A program made the position numbers and the translations under genes. Under the pieces are notes generated by a model. The model was given only the letters and a program-made list of their open reading frames with translations, had not been told where the DNA came from and did not search any database. A stretch of 64,000 nucleotides of DNA from a virus, in IMG/VR virus record IMGVR_UViG_3300031884_000012, positions 1 to 64,000 of that record; one strand, given 5' to 3'. Positions 8,577 to 17,122 of the stretch are shown here, piece after piece; within the stretch, counting starts at the first letter, position 1; the number at the start of each line of letters is the position of its first letter.

Positions 8577-9499
8577 AAAATGCCCTTTGGGTTGAGAGAT
8601 ACCGCCCGACATCAATCACTGACTATGTATTCGTAGATCAGCGACAAAAGGATCAGGTAGAAGCTTGGATTAAGGAAGGGACTATTCCACATCTACTTTT
8701 GTCAGGTGATCCGGGTACAGGTAAGACTACCCTAGCTAAGGTTCTGATCAGTGAACTTGGTGTACAACCATATGACGTGATGGAAATCAACGCTTCTCGT
8801 CAAAACGGCATCGATATCGTAAAAGACAAGATTAACGGTTTTGCGCAGACTATGCCTTTTGGTAAGTTTAAAGTCATTCTACTTGACGAAGCAGACTATA
8901 CGACTCCTAACTTTCAGGCTGCATTGCGTAGCGATATGGAAACTTATGCAGACACCGTTAGATTCATTCTGACTTGTAACTATGAATCTAAGATTATCCC
9001 TGCTCTAAGAGAAAGCCGCTGTTATAAATTTCATATCGCCAAACCTGATCACGTAGAGTTTACCGCAAGAGCAGCAACAGTATTGGTATCCGAAGGTATA
9101 GATTTTGATCTAGACACTCTAGACACATATGTTCGTGCATCCTATCCTGATTTGCGTAAGTGCTTGAATCAATTACAGAATAACTCTAAAACAGGAAAAC
9201 TTGTTCCTCCTAATACTGAGGGAAATAGCGAGGACGAAATATTGCTCGCTGCTACCGAACTTTTTAAAGATGGCAAGATTCTTGAGGGGCGCCAACAACT
9301 AATGCAGTACATCAGCCTCTACCCGACTAGGATTGAAGACACCTATCGATGGATGTATATGAACTTAGATTTGTGGGGAAAGACACAAGAACGTAAGGAT
9401 GCCAGTATCGTCATCATTCGTAACGGACTCGCTAATCTTCCGCTTGTTGGTATTCCCGAAATTTCATTGGCAGCTACAATTATAGAGTTAACATCATGA
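8573..9499 (+). CDS. 44: Clamp loader large subunit (gp44-like AAA+ ATPase)
   Basis: A 308-residue AAA+ protein of the RFC/gp44 type, which opens the sliding clamp and loads it on primer-template DNA. The opening ALWVERYRP matches the RFC-box start. Walker A is GDPGTGKT at residues 45-52, Walker B is ILLDEADY near 104-111, sensor 1 is LTCN near 137, and the SRC motif (arginine finger) is near 150. The length matches T4 gp44 (about 319). The sliding clamp is at 44532. Its 3' end overlaps the next gene by four bases. Confidence 0.9.
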   Translation: MKNALWVERYRPTSITDYVFVDQRQKDQVEAWIKEGTIPHLLLSGDPGTGKTTLAKVLISELGVQPYDVMEINASRQNGIDIVKDKINGFAQTMPFGKFKVILLDEADYTTPNFQAALRSDMETYADTVRFILTCNYESKIIPALRESRCYKFHIAKPDHVEFTARAATVLVSEGIDFDLDTLDTYVRASYPDLRKCLNQLQNNSKTGKLVPPNTEGNSEDEILLAATELFKDGKILEGRQQLMQYISLYPTRIEDTYRWMYMNLDLWGKTQERKDASIVIIRNGLANLPLVGIPEISLAATIIELTS

Positions 9500-9771
9500 G
9501 ATATCTTCTCCTCACCTTTTCCCGTAAGGCCAATGGTCAAATTGACGAAATGGTAACCACTAGTAAGCGAGTTAGAACTTCTGACCTAACCAACTCCAAT
9601 GTCATTCTAGACTTTGCTGAAAAGAAAGTTGACAAGTGCGTAATTGAGGGGAAGAAGCACGACACTACATTCGAGCAAATGCGCAATTACTATCAAAAGA
9701 TATATCCTCAGTTGATTGACCAGTTAGAGCGAGAAGCTCCTATTACTGCCAAAGAAAAGAAGAAGAAATAG
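9496..9771 (+). CDS. Small protein coupled to gp44, function unknown
   Basis: A 91-residue protein with a four-base overlap with gp44. In T4 the small clamp-loader subunit gp62 occupies this position, but this product is half the length and shows no gp62 feature I can identify. It begins with a beta-type segment (MRYLLLTFSRKANGQIDE), continues with helix and ends KEKKKK. It may be a regulatory or clamp-loader accessory protein by position only. A bidirectional terminator follows. Confidence 0.55.
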   Translation: MRYLLLTFSRKANGQIDEMVTTSKRVRTSDLTNSNVILDFAEKKVDKCVIEGKKHDTTFEQMRNYYQKIYPQLIDQLEREAPITAKEKKKK

Positions 9772-9772
9772 T

Positions 9773-9793
9773 AAACGGGGCACTGCCCCGTTT
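9773..9793. terminator. Bidirectional rho-independent terminator
   Basis: AAACGGGGC (9773-9781) pairs with GCCCCGTTT (9785-9793) around a 3-base loop. It sits between two convergent genes and has T/A runs suitable for both directions. Confidence 0.75.
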
Positions 9794-9797
9794 ACCT

Positions 9798-10577
9798 TTA
9801 CGAATACATTGTTAAGACATGTTCAATAATTGAATGTCTTCTAATGTCCTTTTTATCAAACTCACAAGCTACCATGCCAGGCACGCTATATTTTTGAAGT
9901 CTGTGAGTAAGATCCAATAGCCCGTTTTCAGGGGTTTTGCGATCTGTTTGTTCTACGTCACCGGTGATGACAATTTTACTGCCTTCACCGATTCTAGTCA
10001 TCAACATTTTCATTTGGCTAGGTGTGGCATTTTGCGCTTCGTCAAGAATGATCCAACTGTGCTTAAAATTACGACCACGACAGAATGCTAATGGTGCAAT
10101 TTCGATGACTTGTTCTTTGACCATATATTCGAGTTCCGTAGCTGTATAGAATTCTCTCAGCACGTCAAATAATGGTCTAACCCACGGTTCCATTTTTTCG
10201 TTTAAGTCGCCAGGCAAAAAGCCGTGCTTCTCATCGTCAACTGCAACTGCAGGTCTTGTTAGTAGAATTTTATCACACTCTCCTTGTTTCATAGCTTTGA
10301 TAGCTGCTAGCATAGCAAGATAAGTTTTACCTGTTCCTGCAGGGCCACTCACCACGACGATATCTGTTTCAGGGTCGGTCAATGCGATGATGTATTTTTC
10401 CTGATTTATACTCTGAGGTATTAGTTCGACTGGTTTTTTGTTAGCTCTTTTAGGTTGGGCTTGAGCAAAATCTATAGTTTTAGATTCCTTCATATAGTAT
10501 GTTCTATTCTCATCTTGATATCTTCTATTAGCATATCTTGTGTCTTTGCGAAGCTCGCTTGTTTTTCTTTTACTCAC
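9798..10577 (-). CDS. phoH: PhoH-like P-loop ATPase
   Basis: The start is the GTG at 10577, preceded by a strong CAGGAGACTTTA site; an upstream ATG in frame lacks this and would add 30 residues. The 259-residue product has a basic N-terminus. Its PhoH core has Walker A SGPAGTGKT near residue 78, a conserved LTRPAV and GFLPGDL block, Walker B IILDEAQN, and the final GD.EQ.D motif. PhoH family members are ATPases linked to RNA metabolism and are very common in marine T4-like phages. It is the only minus-strand gene in this part of the window. Confidence 0.9.
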   Translation of the reverse strand: MSKRKTSELRKDTRYANRRYQDENRTYYMKESKTIDFAQAQPKRANKKPVELIPQSINQEKYIIALTDPETDIVVVSGPAGTGKTYLAMLAAIKAMKQGECDKILLTRPAVAVDDEKHGFLPGDLNEKMEPWVRPLFDVLREFYTATELEYMVKEQVIEIAPLAFCRGRNFKHSWIILDEAQNATPSQMKMLMTRIGEGSKIVITGDVEQTDRKTPENGLLDLTHRLQKYSVPGMVACEFDKKDIRRHSIIEHVLTMYS

Positions 10578-10631
10578 TAAAGTCTCCTGAGTTTGAAACA
10601 AAGTATTGAAAGCTGTATTCTGCCTTCGAAT

Positions 10632-10640
10632 GTATTTAAG
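10632..10640 (-). promoter_or_regulatory. Possible late promoter box for phoH (CTTAAATAC)
   Basis: Read on the minus strand the box lies 55 bases before the GTG start. One position differs from the usual box. Confidence 0.35.
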
Positions 10641-10738
10641 GTCTGTAATTAAGTAAACTATGAGCATCTAGGAAATAGTTTCCTATGATAAATATAATGT
10701 TCGTTTCAAAAACGTTTCCTTCATTAATACGCTGTAAA

Positions 10739-10747
10739 GATAAATAC
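10739..10747 (+). promoter_or_regulatory. Late promoter-like box (GATAAATAC) close to the start codon
   Basis: A perfect copy of the recurrent box, but only four bases from the ATG at 10752. Transcription from it would begin at or inside the gene. A second box-like GATAAATAT lies at 10687-10695. Confidence 0.4.
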
Positions 10748-10751
10748 TTAC

Positions 10752-11363
10752 ATGAGCAAATCATTACCAGCAGATACTTTTTTTAATGACATCGATTTTG
10801 TCAGTATTGTAGATACGATCAAAGGTATCTACATGAGTGACGGCTCGATGTCTACTTTGATAGACTTTGAGAGAGTTTTAGACGAAGCTGATCTTTATGC
10901 CTTCAAAAATTGGATTTTAGGCGAGTTGGTTCAAGGTCCAGAAATAGGCAGATACACTTGTAAATGTATTTTCATGTGGCCATATAAGTTAATGCCTGAT
11001 CCACGTGGGGCTCTGCGCCTCACTACTATTGGGTGTAAAGTAACCTTTGGAAAGGGTGAGTTGAAAGTTCCCGTAGAAGTAAAAGATTATGAAGATTTTG
11101 TACCAGGAACTCGCTATCCAAAGATGAAGGAACGTAAGGTTTGGTTTGTAGAAATCACTATTCCGTTCGAACTTATGGATGACATTAAGGAAGGTACTAT
11201 TGATCTTGCAGACCAAACTATCGACTTGTCTGAGATTGAAGATGCATATGCTGAGGATTTGGATGACTCCACTAAAGAAGAACCATCAGTTAAAACCACA
11301 GCAGATGAAAATCAATTAGGTAATGCTCCTGGCGCCGCGCTGGGCCCTGCTCCGATGATGTGA
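10752..11363 (+). CDS. Phage protein of unknown function (probable virion/assembly)
   Basis: A 203-residue soluble protein. The first ~150 residues look like a compact alpha/beta domain, with a beta segment around KVPVEVKDYEDFVPGTRYPK. The last ~45 residues are acidic then Ala/Pro/Gly-rich. There is no signal peptide or catalytic motif. The next gene starts 8 bases after the stop, and the three genes to the holin form one unit. By analogy with T4-like gene order it may be a structural or assembly protein, but I cannot name it. Confidence 0.6.
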   Translation: MSKSLPADTFFNDIDFVSIVDTIKGIYMSDGSMSTLIDFERVLDEADLYAFKNWILGELVQGPEIGRYTCKCIFMWPYKLMPDPRGALRLTTIGCKVTFGKGELKVPVEVKDYEDFVPGTRYPKMKERKVWFVEITIPFELMDDIKEGTIDLADQTIDLSEIEDAYAEDLDDSTKEEPSVKTTADENQLGNAPGAALGPAPMM

Positions 11364-11371
11364 GGCGTATA

Positions 11372-11953
11372 ATGAAAATTTTAAATGAAGCCCTCGATTA
11401 CATGGATCTAGAAGACCAGTTATCAGATAAGATAACGGTTGACGAATATTCTGCTAAAATCGGTTCAGATGCAGACATAGTAACTGTCACTTTTATGGCA
11501 TATTCAAAGTTGGCTGCAAAGGATTTAGTAACCTGGTTTGAACGTGGGTATACCTGGGTATTAGATGCCAGTGTAAGCGATGGTGAAATTGAACCTGGTA
11601 AGTGGTTAGTATTTGTTGAAATGGATCGCAGATCAACTACGCCTAAAAGAATCATTTCGCTTCTTTCTGATCTTGAGACCTTAACTGGATTAAAGCTTAA
11701 GGATTGGACCGTTGAGGTTGAGGGAGAAGATTATGATGCTGACGAAGAAATTCTACATCAGGCTATTATATGCAATCCTAATGAATACAAGATTGATCGC
11801 GGCGACGACGGAAACGTTGATGACGAAAAAAACGAAAAAAACGAAAAAGATGACGGATTAAATGAAGTGAGAATTCGTGCAGGTATTGATCCGAAGGCGC
11901 CATACAATAATGATGAATACATTAAAAATATAAAATCAATGGCAGGAATGTAA
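11372..11953 (+). CDS. Phage protein of unknown function
   Basis: I choose the ATG at 11372, which has GAGG five to six bases upstream, over a GTG at 11360 inside the previous gene. The 193-residue product has an alpha/beta N-terminal domain (MKILNEALDYMDLEDQ, then VTVTFMAYSKLAAKDLVTWF) and a long acidic/Lys linker with tandem NEKNEK. The C-terminus (RAGIDPKAPYNNDEYIKNIK) is probably short and structured. It lies between a likely virion gene and the holin. No family is recognised. Confidence 0.55.
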   Translation: MKILNEALDYMDLEDQLSDKITVDEYSAKIGSDADIVTVTFMAYSKLAAKDLVTWFERGYTWVLDASVSDGEIEPGKWLVFVEMDRRSTTPKRIISLLSDLETLTGLKLKDWTVEVEGEDYDADEEILHQAIICNPNEYKIDRGDDGNVDDEKNEKNEKDDGLNEVRIRAGIDPKAPYNNDEYIKNIKSMAGM

Positions 11954-11954
11954 T

Positions 11955-12476
11955 ATGGCAGATTCAGGATTACCCGGCATGACATTGCCAGAACCGAACG
12001 ATAATGAAGAAATGCAAGTCGTCGCAAAGAACGATGAACACTATGATAGCATGGTAAATGATAAGGAGTTTTACGAAGATATGGTACAGAAAAATGAATT
12101 GCAGAATCTAACCAATGCTTCTCTCACGCAAGCAGGAAGCAATGCTGCACAGAACGCAGATGTTCTTGTTAAGAACGATAATGAGGATTGGATCAATAAG
12201 AAGTGGCGCCCAGCAATGGGGTGGATGTATATGGCAGTCTGCATATGCGACTTCATTTTATTCCCAATTCTCTGGTCTATCGTACAGCTTGTCGGTAAGG
12301 GAAGTGTCACGACGCCATGGCAACCATTGACCCTTCAAGGTGCAGGTTTATTTCACATTGCAATGGGCGCTGTTCTTGGTATTGCTGCTTTTGGTCGTAC
12401 ACAAGAAAAACTTCAAGGTGCAACGAACGTAGATACTTCAGTGGGTACACCTCCACCGGGAATTCCTGGAAAGTAA
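11955..12476 (+). CDS. Three-TM holin-like membrane protein
   Basis: A 173-residue protein with a polar N-terminal ~75 residues, then KKWRPAMGWMYMAVCICDFI near residue 75. This WRP-x-x-GW start and two further hydrophobic segments (~105-118 and ~128-150, GLFHIAMGAVLGIAAFGRT) match the 3-TM holin family found in gene transfer agents and marine phages. Holins form the inner-membrane lesions that release endolysin; the GH19 enzyme at 2159 is the likely partner. The C-terminus is short and polar. Confidence 0.75.
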   Translation: MADSGLPGMTLPEPNDNEEMQVVAKNDEHYDSMVNDKEFYEDMVQKNELQNLTNASLTQAGSNAAQNADVLVKNDNEDWINKKWRPAMGWMYMAVCICDFILFPILWSIVQLVGKGSVTTPWQPLTLQGAGLFHIAMGAVLGIAAFGRTQEKLQGATNVDTSVGTPPPGIPGK

Positions 12477-12479
12477 GAA

Positions 12480-12508
12480 TTGACATATAACACCCAGCGT
12501 GATACTAT
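12480..12508 (+). promoter_or_regulatory. Sigma70-like promoter (TTGACA-N17-TACTAT), leaderless arrangement
   Basis: The -35 is at 12480-12485 and the -10 at 12503-12508. The expected transcription start is about 12515, the second ATG of the DnaJ-like gene. Confidence 0.55.
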
Positions 12509-13315
12509 ATGATTATGGATCATTATATGACGCTGGGTGTTTCTAGGACAGCCACCCAAGAAGAAATTAAAAAAGCATATCGTAAATTAGCAATGGAGCA
12601 TCACCCTGATCGGGGAGGTGATCTAGCAAAATTTCAAGAAATCAGTGTGGCTTATGAAATATTAGGTGATGCTGACAAGAGAGCAGCATATGACAGGCCT
12701 CCCCAGCCTTCGCCGCAATTTGGACCGGGTGGATTCTCATTCAGCTTCAATGGATTTGATTTAAACGAGTTTTTTGCACAATCATTTGGCGGACCACAAA
12801 ACTTTGCACAAAATAGACAACCACAGAAACCAGTTTTTAGAACTAGAGTATCAGTGTCATTGCAAGATGCATTTAGTGGTGCCGAGCAGGTACTGCAATT
12901 AGGTACGCCAAACGGCGTAAAGGTCGTGAATGTTAAGGTGCCACCCGGCATCTCGTCTAGAAGTAGCATTCGATATGACAATCTGATTGAAGAAGGTACG
13001 CTAATCATCGAATTCCATGTTCTAGATGATCTACGATTTGACAGAAAAGGTGACGATTTGTATACGAATATACCTATCTCTGTCTTAGATTTGATTGTCG
13101 GTACTAAAATTGAGTTTACTACCATAGGCGGAAATAAAATTGAGGTTGATATTCCAGCTGGAACTCAAACATATCATCAGTTTAGACTGCCTGGCTACGG
13201 AATGCCCACAGCCAACAACGGTTATGGTGACCAAATACTATTGTTAAAGGTAATAGTCCCTGCTAACATCGACAATGATATTATTGAAAGTATCAAGCGT
13301 AGTCGATCTAAATAA
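12509..13315 (+). CDS. DnaJ/CbpA-like co-chaperone (no zinc finger)
   Basis: A 266-268-residue Hsp40. The J domain (residues ~4-65) has helix II, the HPD tripeptide (MEHHPDRGGD near 31-38) and helix III, so it should stimulate an Hsp70 ATPase. A Gly/Phe region follows (GGFSFSFNGFDLNEFF), then the C-terminal beta domains of the CbpA type, without the CxxCxGxG zinc repeats. The ATG at 12515 may be the true start, because it coincides with the predicted transcription start. No phage Hsp70 is in the window, so host DnaK is the probable partner, as in lambda replication. It neighbours ClpA-like and GroES-like genes. Confidence 0.88.
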   Translation: MIMDHYMTLGVSRTATQEEIKKAYRKLAMEHHPDRGGDLAKFQEISVAYEILGDADKRAAYDRPPQPSPQFGPGGFSFSFNGFDLNEFFAQSFGGPQNFAQNRQPQKPVFRTRVSVSLQDAFSGAEQVLQLGTPNGVKVVNVKVPPGISSRSSIRYDNLIEEGTLIIEFHVLDDLRFDRKGDDLYTNIPISVLDLIVGTKIEFTTIGGNKIEVDIPAGTQTYHQFRLPGYGMPTANNGYGDQILLLKVIVPANIDNDIIESIKRSRSK

Positions 13316-13317
13316 CT
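13309..13317 (+). promoter_or_regulatory. Late promoter-like box (CTAAATAAC)
   Basis: The box overlaps the DnaJ-like stop codon and lies 19 bases before the TTG start of the Clp gene. The final bases differ slightly from the usual box. Confidence 0.35.
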
Positions 13318-13335
13318 TTTTAAAAGGATTAAAAG

Positions 13336-15600
13336 TTGCAATCATCCCCTGAAATTGAAAATATTATTGAACATGCAGTCCAAGCTGCAAAGCAAAGACA
13401 ACATGCATATGTTACTGTAGAGCATTTGCTTTGGGCTCTCGTTTCGCACCCTCCTTTTAAGAAATGTCTAAATGGCATCAATGTAGATACGGATTTGATG
13501 CTTGCTGAAATTGAGGCTTATCTCAATGGACTGCACGCAATTGTTTCTAAAGATCCAAATTGCCAACCAAAGCGCACTAACACGCTTGAACGTGTGATGA
13601 ATCGTTCTGTGACACAGGTTCTATTCACCGGCCGCAGACAAGTTGCTACTATTGATTTGTACATGAGCATCGCAACAGAATCTAATTCTCATGCTCACTA
13701 TTTCCTACTTAAGTACGGTGTCTCTAAGTCTGATTTTCTTACTTACTGGCAGAAGCATTATGCGGGTGGCGACTACGCAGCTATCAGTCCAAATCAGGCT
13801 GACGAAATTCTTGATGAGTATACAATCAATCTGACTGATTTGGCTCGTCAAGACAAGTTGGAGCCAGTGATCGGTCGTCATAAGGAAATCGATGACATTA
13901 TCAATGTTCTTGCCAAGAGATTCAAGTCTAACGTACTTATGGTCGGCGATCCGGGTGTAGGTAAGACTGCTATCGCTGAAGGTATCGCAAACGCAATCGT
14001 TGCCGGAACAGTTCCGGACTTCCTACTAGACCACGAACTTTATTCACTTGAAGTTGGTTCGCTTCTTGCTGGTTCTCGTTATCGAGGTGACTTTGAAGAA
14101 AAGGTCAAGCAGGTTCTTGATGCGTTGAACGTCAAAAAGAAGGCGATTCTGTTCATTGACGAAGCGCATACTATGCAAGGTGCGGGCGGATCCACTACTG
14201 GATCAGTTGATTTTGCTAACATGATCAAGCCTGCAATCACTAAGGGTACGCTTAAGGTCATTGCTTCTACCACGTGGGAAGAATTCTACGAATCATTTGA
14301 AAAGGATCGTGCGTTGATGCGTCGATTCTATCGTGTTTCGGTTGATGAACCTTCTCATGACACGACTGTTCGTATTCTTAACGGATTATCTGAACGTCTC
14401 AATGATTTCCACAATGTGAAGATTACACCAGAAGCCATTAAAGCAGCAGTAGAGTCCGCTGATCGATACATCCATGATCGTAAGAATCCTGACAAGTCTA
14501 TCGACCTACTAGATGCGGCGTGTGCTAAGCAACGTGTCCTGCAGAACAAGGACGCTGAAATTACTACGGCACTTATTCACGAACAAGTTGAAAAGTTCAC
14601 CGGCGTTCCGGCAGATAAGTTGAGCGGTGATAACTTCGACCGGATCAATAATCTTGAAATGAACGTCAAGAATAAGCTGTATGGGCAGGATGAGACTGTC
14701 GATAAGGTTCTTGAACGAGTGTATGTCTCGTTTGCGGGGATCGGTAACGATAAGAAGCCGATTGCGAGCTTCTTGTTCTTGGGCCCAACGGGTACGGGTA
14801 AAACGGAATTGGCTAAGTTGCTGTCCAAAAATTTGGATATGCCGCTTCTCAAGTATGACATGTCGGAGTACGCAGAGAAGCACAGCGTAAGCAGCTTGAT
14901 CGGGCCGCCCCCGGGCTACGTAGGCTTTGGCGATTCACAAGTTCAAGGTGGACGCCTAATTTCAGACTTGAGCAAGAACCCGCACTCTATTCTTCTGTTC
15001 GATGAAGTCGAAAAGGCTCACCCTGATATCTTCAACATCTTCCTACAGATTTTGGATGAAGGTCGAATCACCGGATCAAACGGTAAGGAAGTTTCTTGTA
15101 AGAATACTCTTATCATTATGACTTCTAATTTAGGGTCGGCTGACGGTGAACGAAACAATATTGGTTTCGGTTCGCAAGAACGCACTGGTGAAGATGATAA
15201 GGCTCTTAAGCAATTCTTCAAGCCTGAGTTCCGTAATCGTCTTGATATGGTCTGCAAATTCCAAAAGCTAGACATGCTTTCGATAAAGAAGATCGTTGTG
15301 AAATTCTTGGAAGATGTTAAGAAGCCGTTGCTTGACAAGCACAATATCACGCTGAACCTCAGTGAGGAAGTCATTGAGTATTTGGCTGATAAGGGCTATG
15401 ATAGCAAGATGGGTGCAAGACCTCTCGGTCGTAAGATCGATGAATTGATTCGTGTTCCTCTTTCAAAGAAAATTTTGTTTGAGCGTATTGCTAACGCAAA
15501 CATTATGGCTGTGTTGGAGAACAATGAAATCGTGTTTCAAGTAACTTCAAAGCAAACTGCGAGAATTGGCGATGACGGCATCATTCAAGTCGAAGGTTGA
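13336..15600 (+). CDS. clpA: ClpA-type double-AAA+ unfoldase with ClpP-docking loop
   Basis: The start is a TTG with AAAGGA seven bases upstream; no ATG fits the N-terminus. The 754 residues match bacterial ClpA length (about 758). They show a Clp N domain (residues 1-140), D1 Walker A GDPGVGKT (~204) and Walker B LFIDEAHT. D2 has Walker A GPTGTGKT (~483), Walker B LLFDEVEKAH and sensor FKPEFRNRLD. Between them a loop reads NNIGFGSQ near 606-611; IGF/IGL at this place is the ClpP-docking tripeptide. It should unfold substrates and feed host ClpP, since no clpP is in the window. There is no long middle domain, so it is not ClpB. Confidence 0.9.
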   Translation: MQSSPEIENIIEHAVQAAKQRQHAYVTVEHLLWALVSHPPFKKCLNGINVDTDLMLAEIEAYLNGLHAIVSKDPNCQPKRTNTLERVMNRSVTQVLFTGRRQVATIDLYMSIATESNSHAHYFLLKYGVSKSDFLTYWQKHYAGGDYAAISPNQADEILDEYTINLTDLARQDKLEPVIGRHKEIDDIINVLAKRFKSNVLMVGDPGVGKTAIAEGIANAIVAGTVPDFLLDHELYSLEVGSLLAGSRYRGDFEEKVKQVLDALNVKKKAILFIDEAHTMQGAGGSTTGSVDFANMIKPAITKGTLKVIASTTWEEFYESFEKDRALMRRFYRVSVDEPSHDTTVRILNGLSERLNDFHNVKITPEAIKAAVESADRYIHDRKNPDKSIDLLDAACAKQRVLQNKDAEITTALIHEQVEKFTGVPADKLSGDNFDRINNLEMNVKNKLYGQDETVDKVLERVYVSFAGIGNDKKPIASFLFLGPTGTGKTELAKLLSKNLDMPLLKYDMSEYAEKHSVSSLIGPPPGYVGFGDSQVQGGRLISDLSKNPHSILLFDEVEKAHPDIFNIFLQILDEGRITGSNGKEVSCKNTLIIMTSNLGSADGERNNIGFGSQERTGEDDKALKQFFKPEFRNRLDMVCKFQKLDMLSIKKIVVKFLEDVKKPLLDKHNITLNLSEEVIEYLADKGYDSKMGARPLGRKIDELIRVPLSKKILFERIANANIMAVLENNEIVFQVTSKQTARIGDDGIIQVEG

Positions 15601-16240
15601 GGTCGAAGACCGAACCCTTCTATACTACAACAATTTCAAGTATAAGGTTGTGTTAAAAGACAATGCAATTAGCTTTGTATTTAGAGCCAAAACCATTGAA
15701 CAATACGTGCAGTACGTTAAGAACCAAATATTACTAAAGGACCGGTGGTCCCGAAAAATAAGGTTAGAAGATATAGATTTGTCTAAAATGGAAGGCCTCA
15801 TTAAATTTAGAGCAAATCACTACAAAGATCCTAAAATTCAAACCCGGCAGTATGATTCTGCATTTTCTGTCTATACAAATGACGAGAATATCATTAAGGA
15901 GATTTGTAAATTTTGGTCAGATCCTAAAATTCATGAAGCGAATTTGTTACCAGCCGGTATAAAATATTTCAAGAAGGATCCGCCTGCTAAGTTTAGGGTT
16001 TATCTAAAAAACTTTTACGACAGAGACGGCAATATTAAGGAAGACCTAAAAGAATACTTGAAAAGAACACCGGATCTTGTCATTAGTGAGTCTTTGTCAA
16101 TGGTATTAAATTATAATTTTACTTACCTAAGCACTAGCCACTTTATCAACTACAATGATGAAAAGAATCTCATGATGATGTATCTGATGTTTCCGAACAT
16201 CATAGGTAAAAGTTACAAATTAGAAAAGAAAACGGTATAA
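15572..16240 (+). CDS. Phage protein of unknown function
   Basis: I place the start at the ATG at 15572, 29 bases inside the end of the Clp gene in another frame; an earlier TTG is possible. The 222-residue product is basic and rich in Lys, Tyr and Phe. It has alternating strand and helix segments (YYNNFKYKVVLKDNAISFVF at ~15-34) and no recognised motif. The overlap implies coupled expression with the unfoldase, so an adaptor or substrate role is conceivable but unproven. Confidence 0.6.
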   Translation: MTASFKSKVEVEDRTLLYYNNFKYKVVLKDNAISFVFRAKTIEQYVQYVKNQILLKDRWSRKIRLEDIDLSKMEGLIKFRANHYKDPKIQTRQYDSAFSVYTNDENIIKEICKFWSDPKIHEANLLPAGIKYFKKDPPAKFRVYLKNFYDRDGNIKEDLKEYLKRTPDLVISESLSMVLNYNFTYLSTSHFINYNDEKNLMMMYLMFPNIIGKSYKLEKKTV

Positions 16241-16249
16241 GATAAATAC
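16241..16249 (+). promoter_or_regulatory. T4-like late promoter box (GATAAATAC)
   Basis: A perfect box immediately after the preceding stop codon and 23 bases before the ATG at 16272. Confidence 0.65.
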
Positions 16250-16271
16250 TCTAATAAAATGGAGTATTTTT

Positions 16272-16436
16272 ATGGCAAAGGTCGTCGAAGACGTACTTGT
16301 TATCAAGCTTAGTAAGCTTGTGAAGGATGATGCTGCTGACAGCGGAATCCTTACTAATGAAGTGCAATCTGCACTGGAACAAGTAGCCCAAGAACTAGTA
16401 GGCGATGGGATCATAGTGGAGGTTGCGAAAGCTTAA
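16272..16436 (+). CDS. Small acidic protein, function unknown
   Basis: A 54-residue open frame beginning MAKVVEDVLVIKLSKLVKDD and ending IIVEVAKA. It is preceded by AATGGAG (eight bases before the ATG) and a perfect late promoter box, and its stop overlaps the next ATG (TAATG), all signs of a real gene. It is predicted to be one strand, a helix and a final strand. The family is unknown. Confidence 0.65.
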   Translation: MAKVVEDVLVIKLSKLVKDDAADSGILTNEVQSALEQVAQELVGDGIIVEVAKA

Positions 16437-17122
16437 TGTCGCAACTACCTTACACATATTTACTTAAATGGTCAACTACCGGAATGAAGTACTATGGTGT
16501 CAGGTACGCCTCTGGTTGTCATCCGACAGATTTATGGAATCCATACAAGACTTCAAGTAAGCACGTTAAATCATATGTTCAGGAGTATGGAAATCCTGAC
16601 ATAATTTCCGTACGGAAGGTATTTCGTGGTAAAAACGCGGTAGAAAAGGCTCAACGCTGGGAACACACCGTGTTACGTAGAAGGAAAGTAATAACCAATC
16701 CTACGTTTTTAAATCGCACGGATAACAAATCGATATCACCTGAAGATTGTGGTAAATCTGCCAAAATTGCAGCAGCCAAACGAAAAACCCGAAACAAGGA
16801 CAATTGGCCTGCATTGATGGAACTGTCTATTAGGTTTTCAGGCCGAACAAAAGAAACCCATCCACATATTGCAGCGGCGGCAGCCAAACTTGCCGGCCGA
16901 ACAAAACTGACCCACGCATACTTAGCTAAGAAAGCTACCCAAACTGCCAGTCAAACGGCTAAAGTTTGGGAGATAACCTCACCTGTCGGAGAGATAATTA
17001 CCATCGTTAATATGTGCGAATGGTGTCGAAATAATAACGTCAAACGTGGATCAATAAAAAACGGAGTAACTCGAAACGGGTACACGTTTCGAGTTATATC
17101 TAATCCTGGAGTAAACCCGTGA
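16436..17122 (+). CDS. GIY-YIG-like homing endonuclease
   Basis: A 228-residue basic protein. Its N-terminus (PYTYLLKWSTTGMKYYGVRY) has the paired-strand pattern of GIY-YIG nucleases, with YTYLL and YYGVRYA in place of GIY and YIG. A Glu in EKAQRWEHTVLRR near residue 80 fits the catalytic Glu. The central part is Lys/Ala-rich with two GRTK(E/L)TH repeats near 140 and 156, typical of DNA-binding modules in phage mobile endonucleases. It is inserted with overlaps of one base upstream and four downstream. Such genes spread by cutting allelic sites and are selfish elements. Confidence 0.7.
   Translation: MSQLPYTYLLKWSTTGMKYYGVRYASGCHPTDLWNPYKTSSKHVKSYVQEYGNPDIISVRKVFRGKNAVEKAQRWEHTVLRRRKVITNPTFLNRTDNKSISPEDCGKSAKIAAAKRKTRNKDNWPALMELSIRFSGRTKETHPHIAAAAAKLAGRTKLTHAYLAKKATQTASQTAKVWEITSPVGEIITIVNMCEWCRNNNVKRGSIKNGVTRNGYTFRVISNPGVNP

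Noticed and set aside
9496-9771. gp62 clamp-loader small subunit
   Set aside because: Position fits, but length is about half that of gp62 and no sequence feature supports it.
13336-15600. ClpB-type disaggregase
   Set aside because: The long coiled middle domain is absent and an IGF loop is present, both pointing to the ClpA type.
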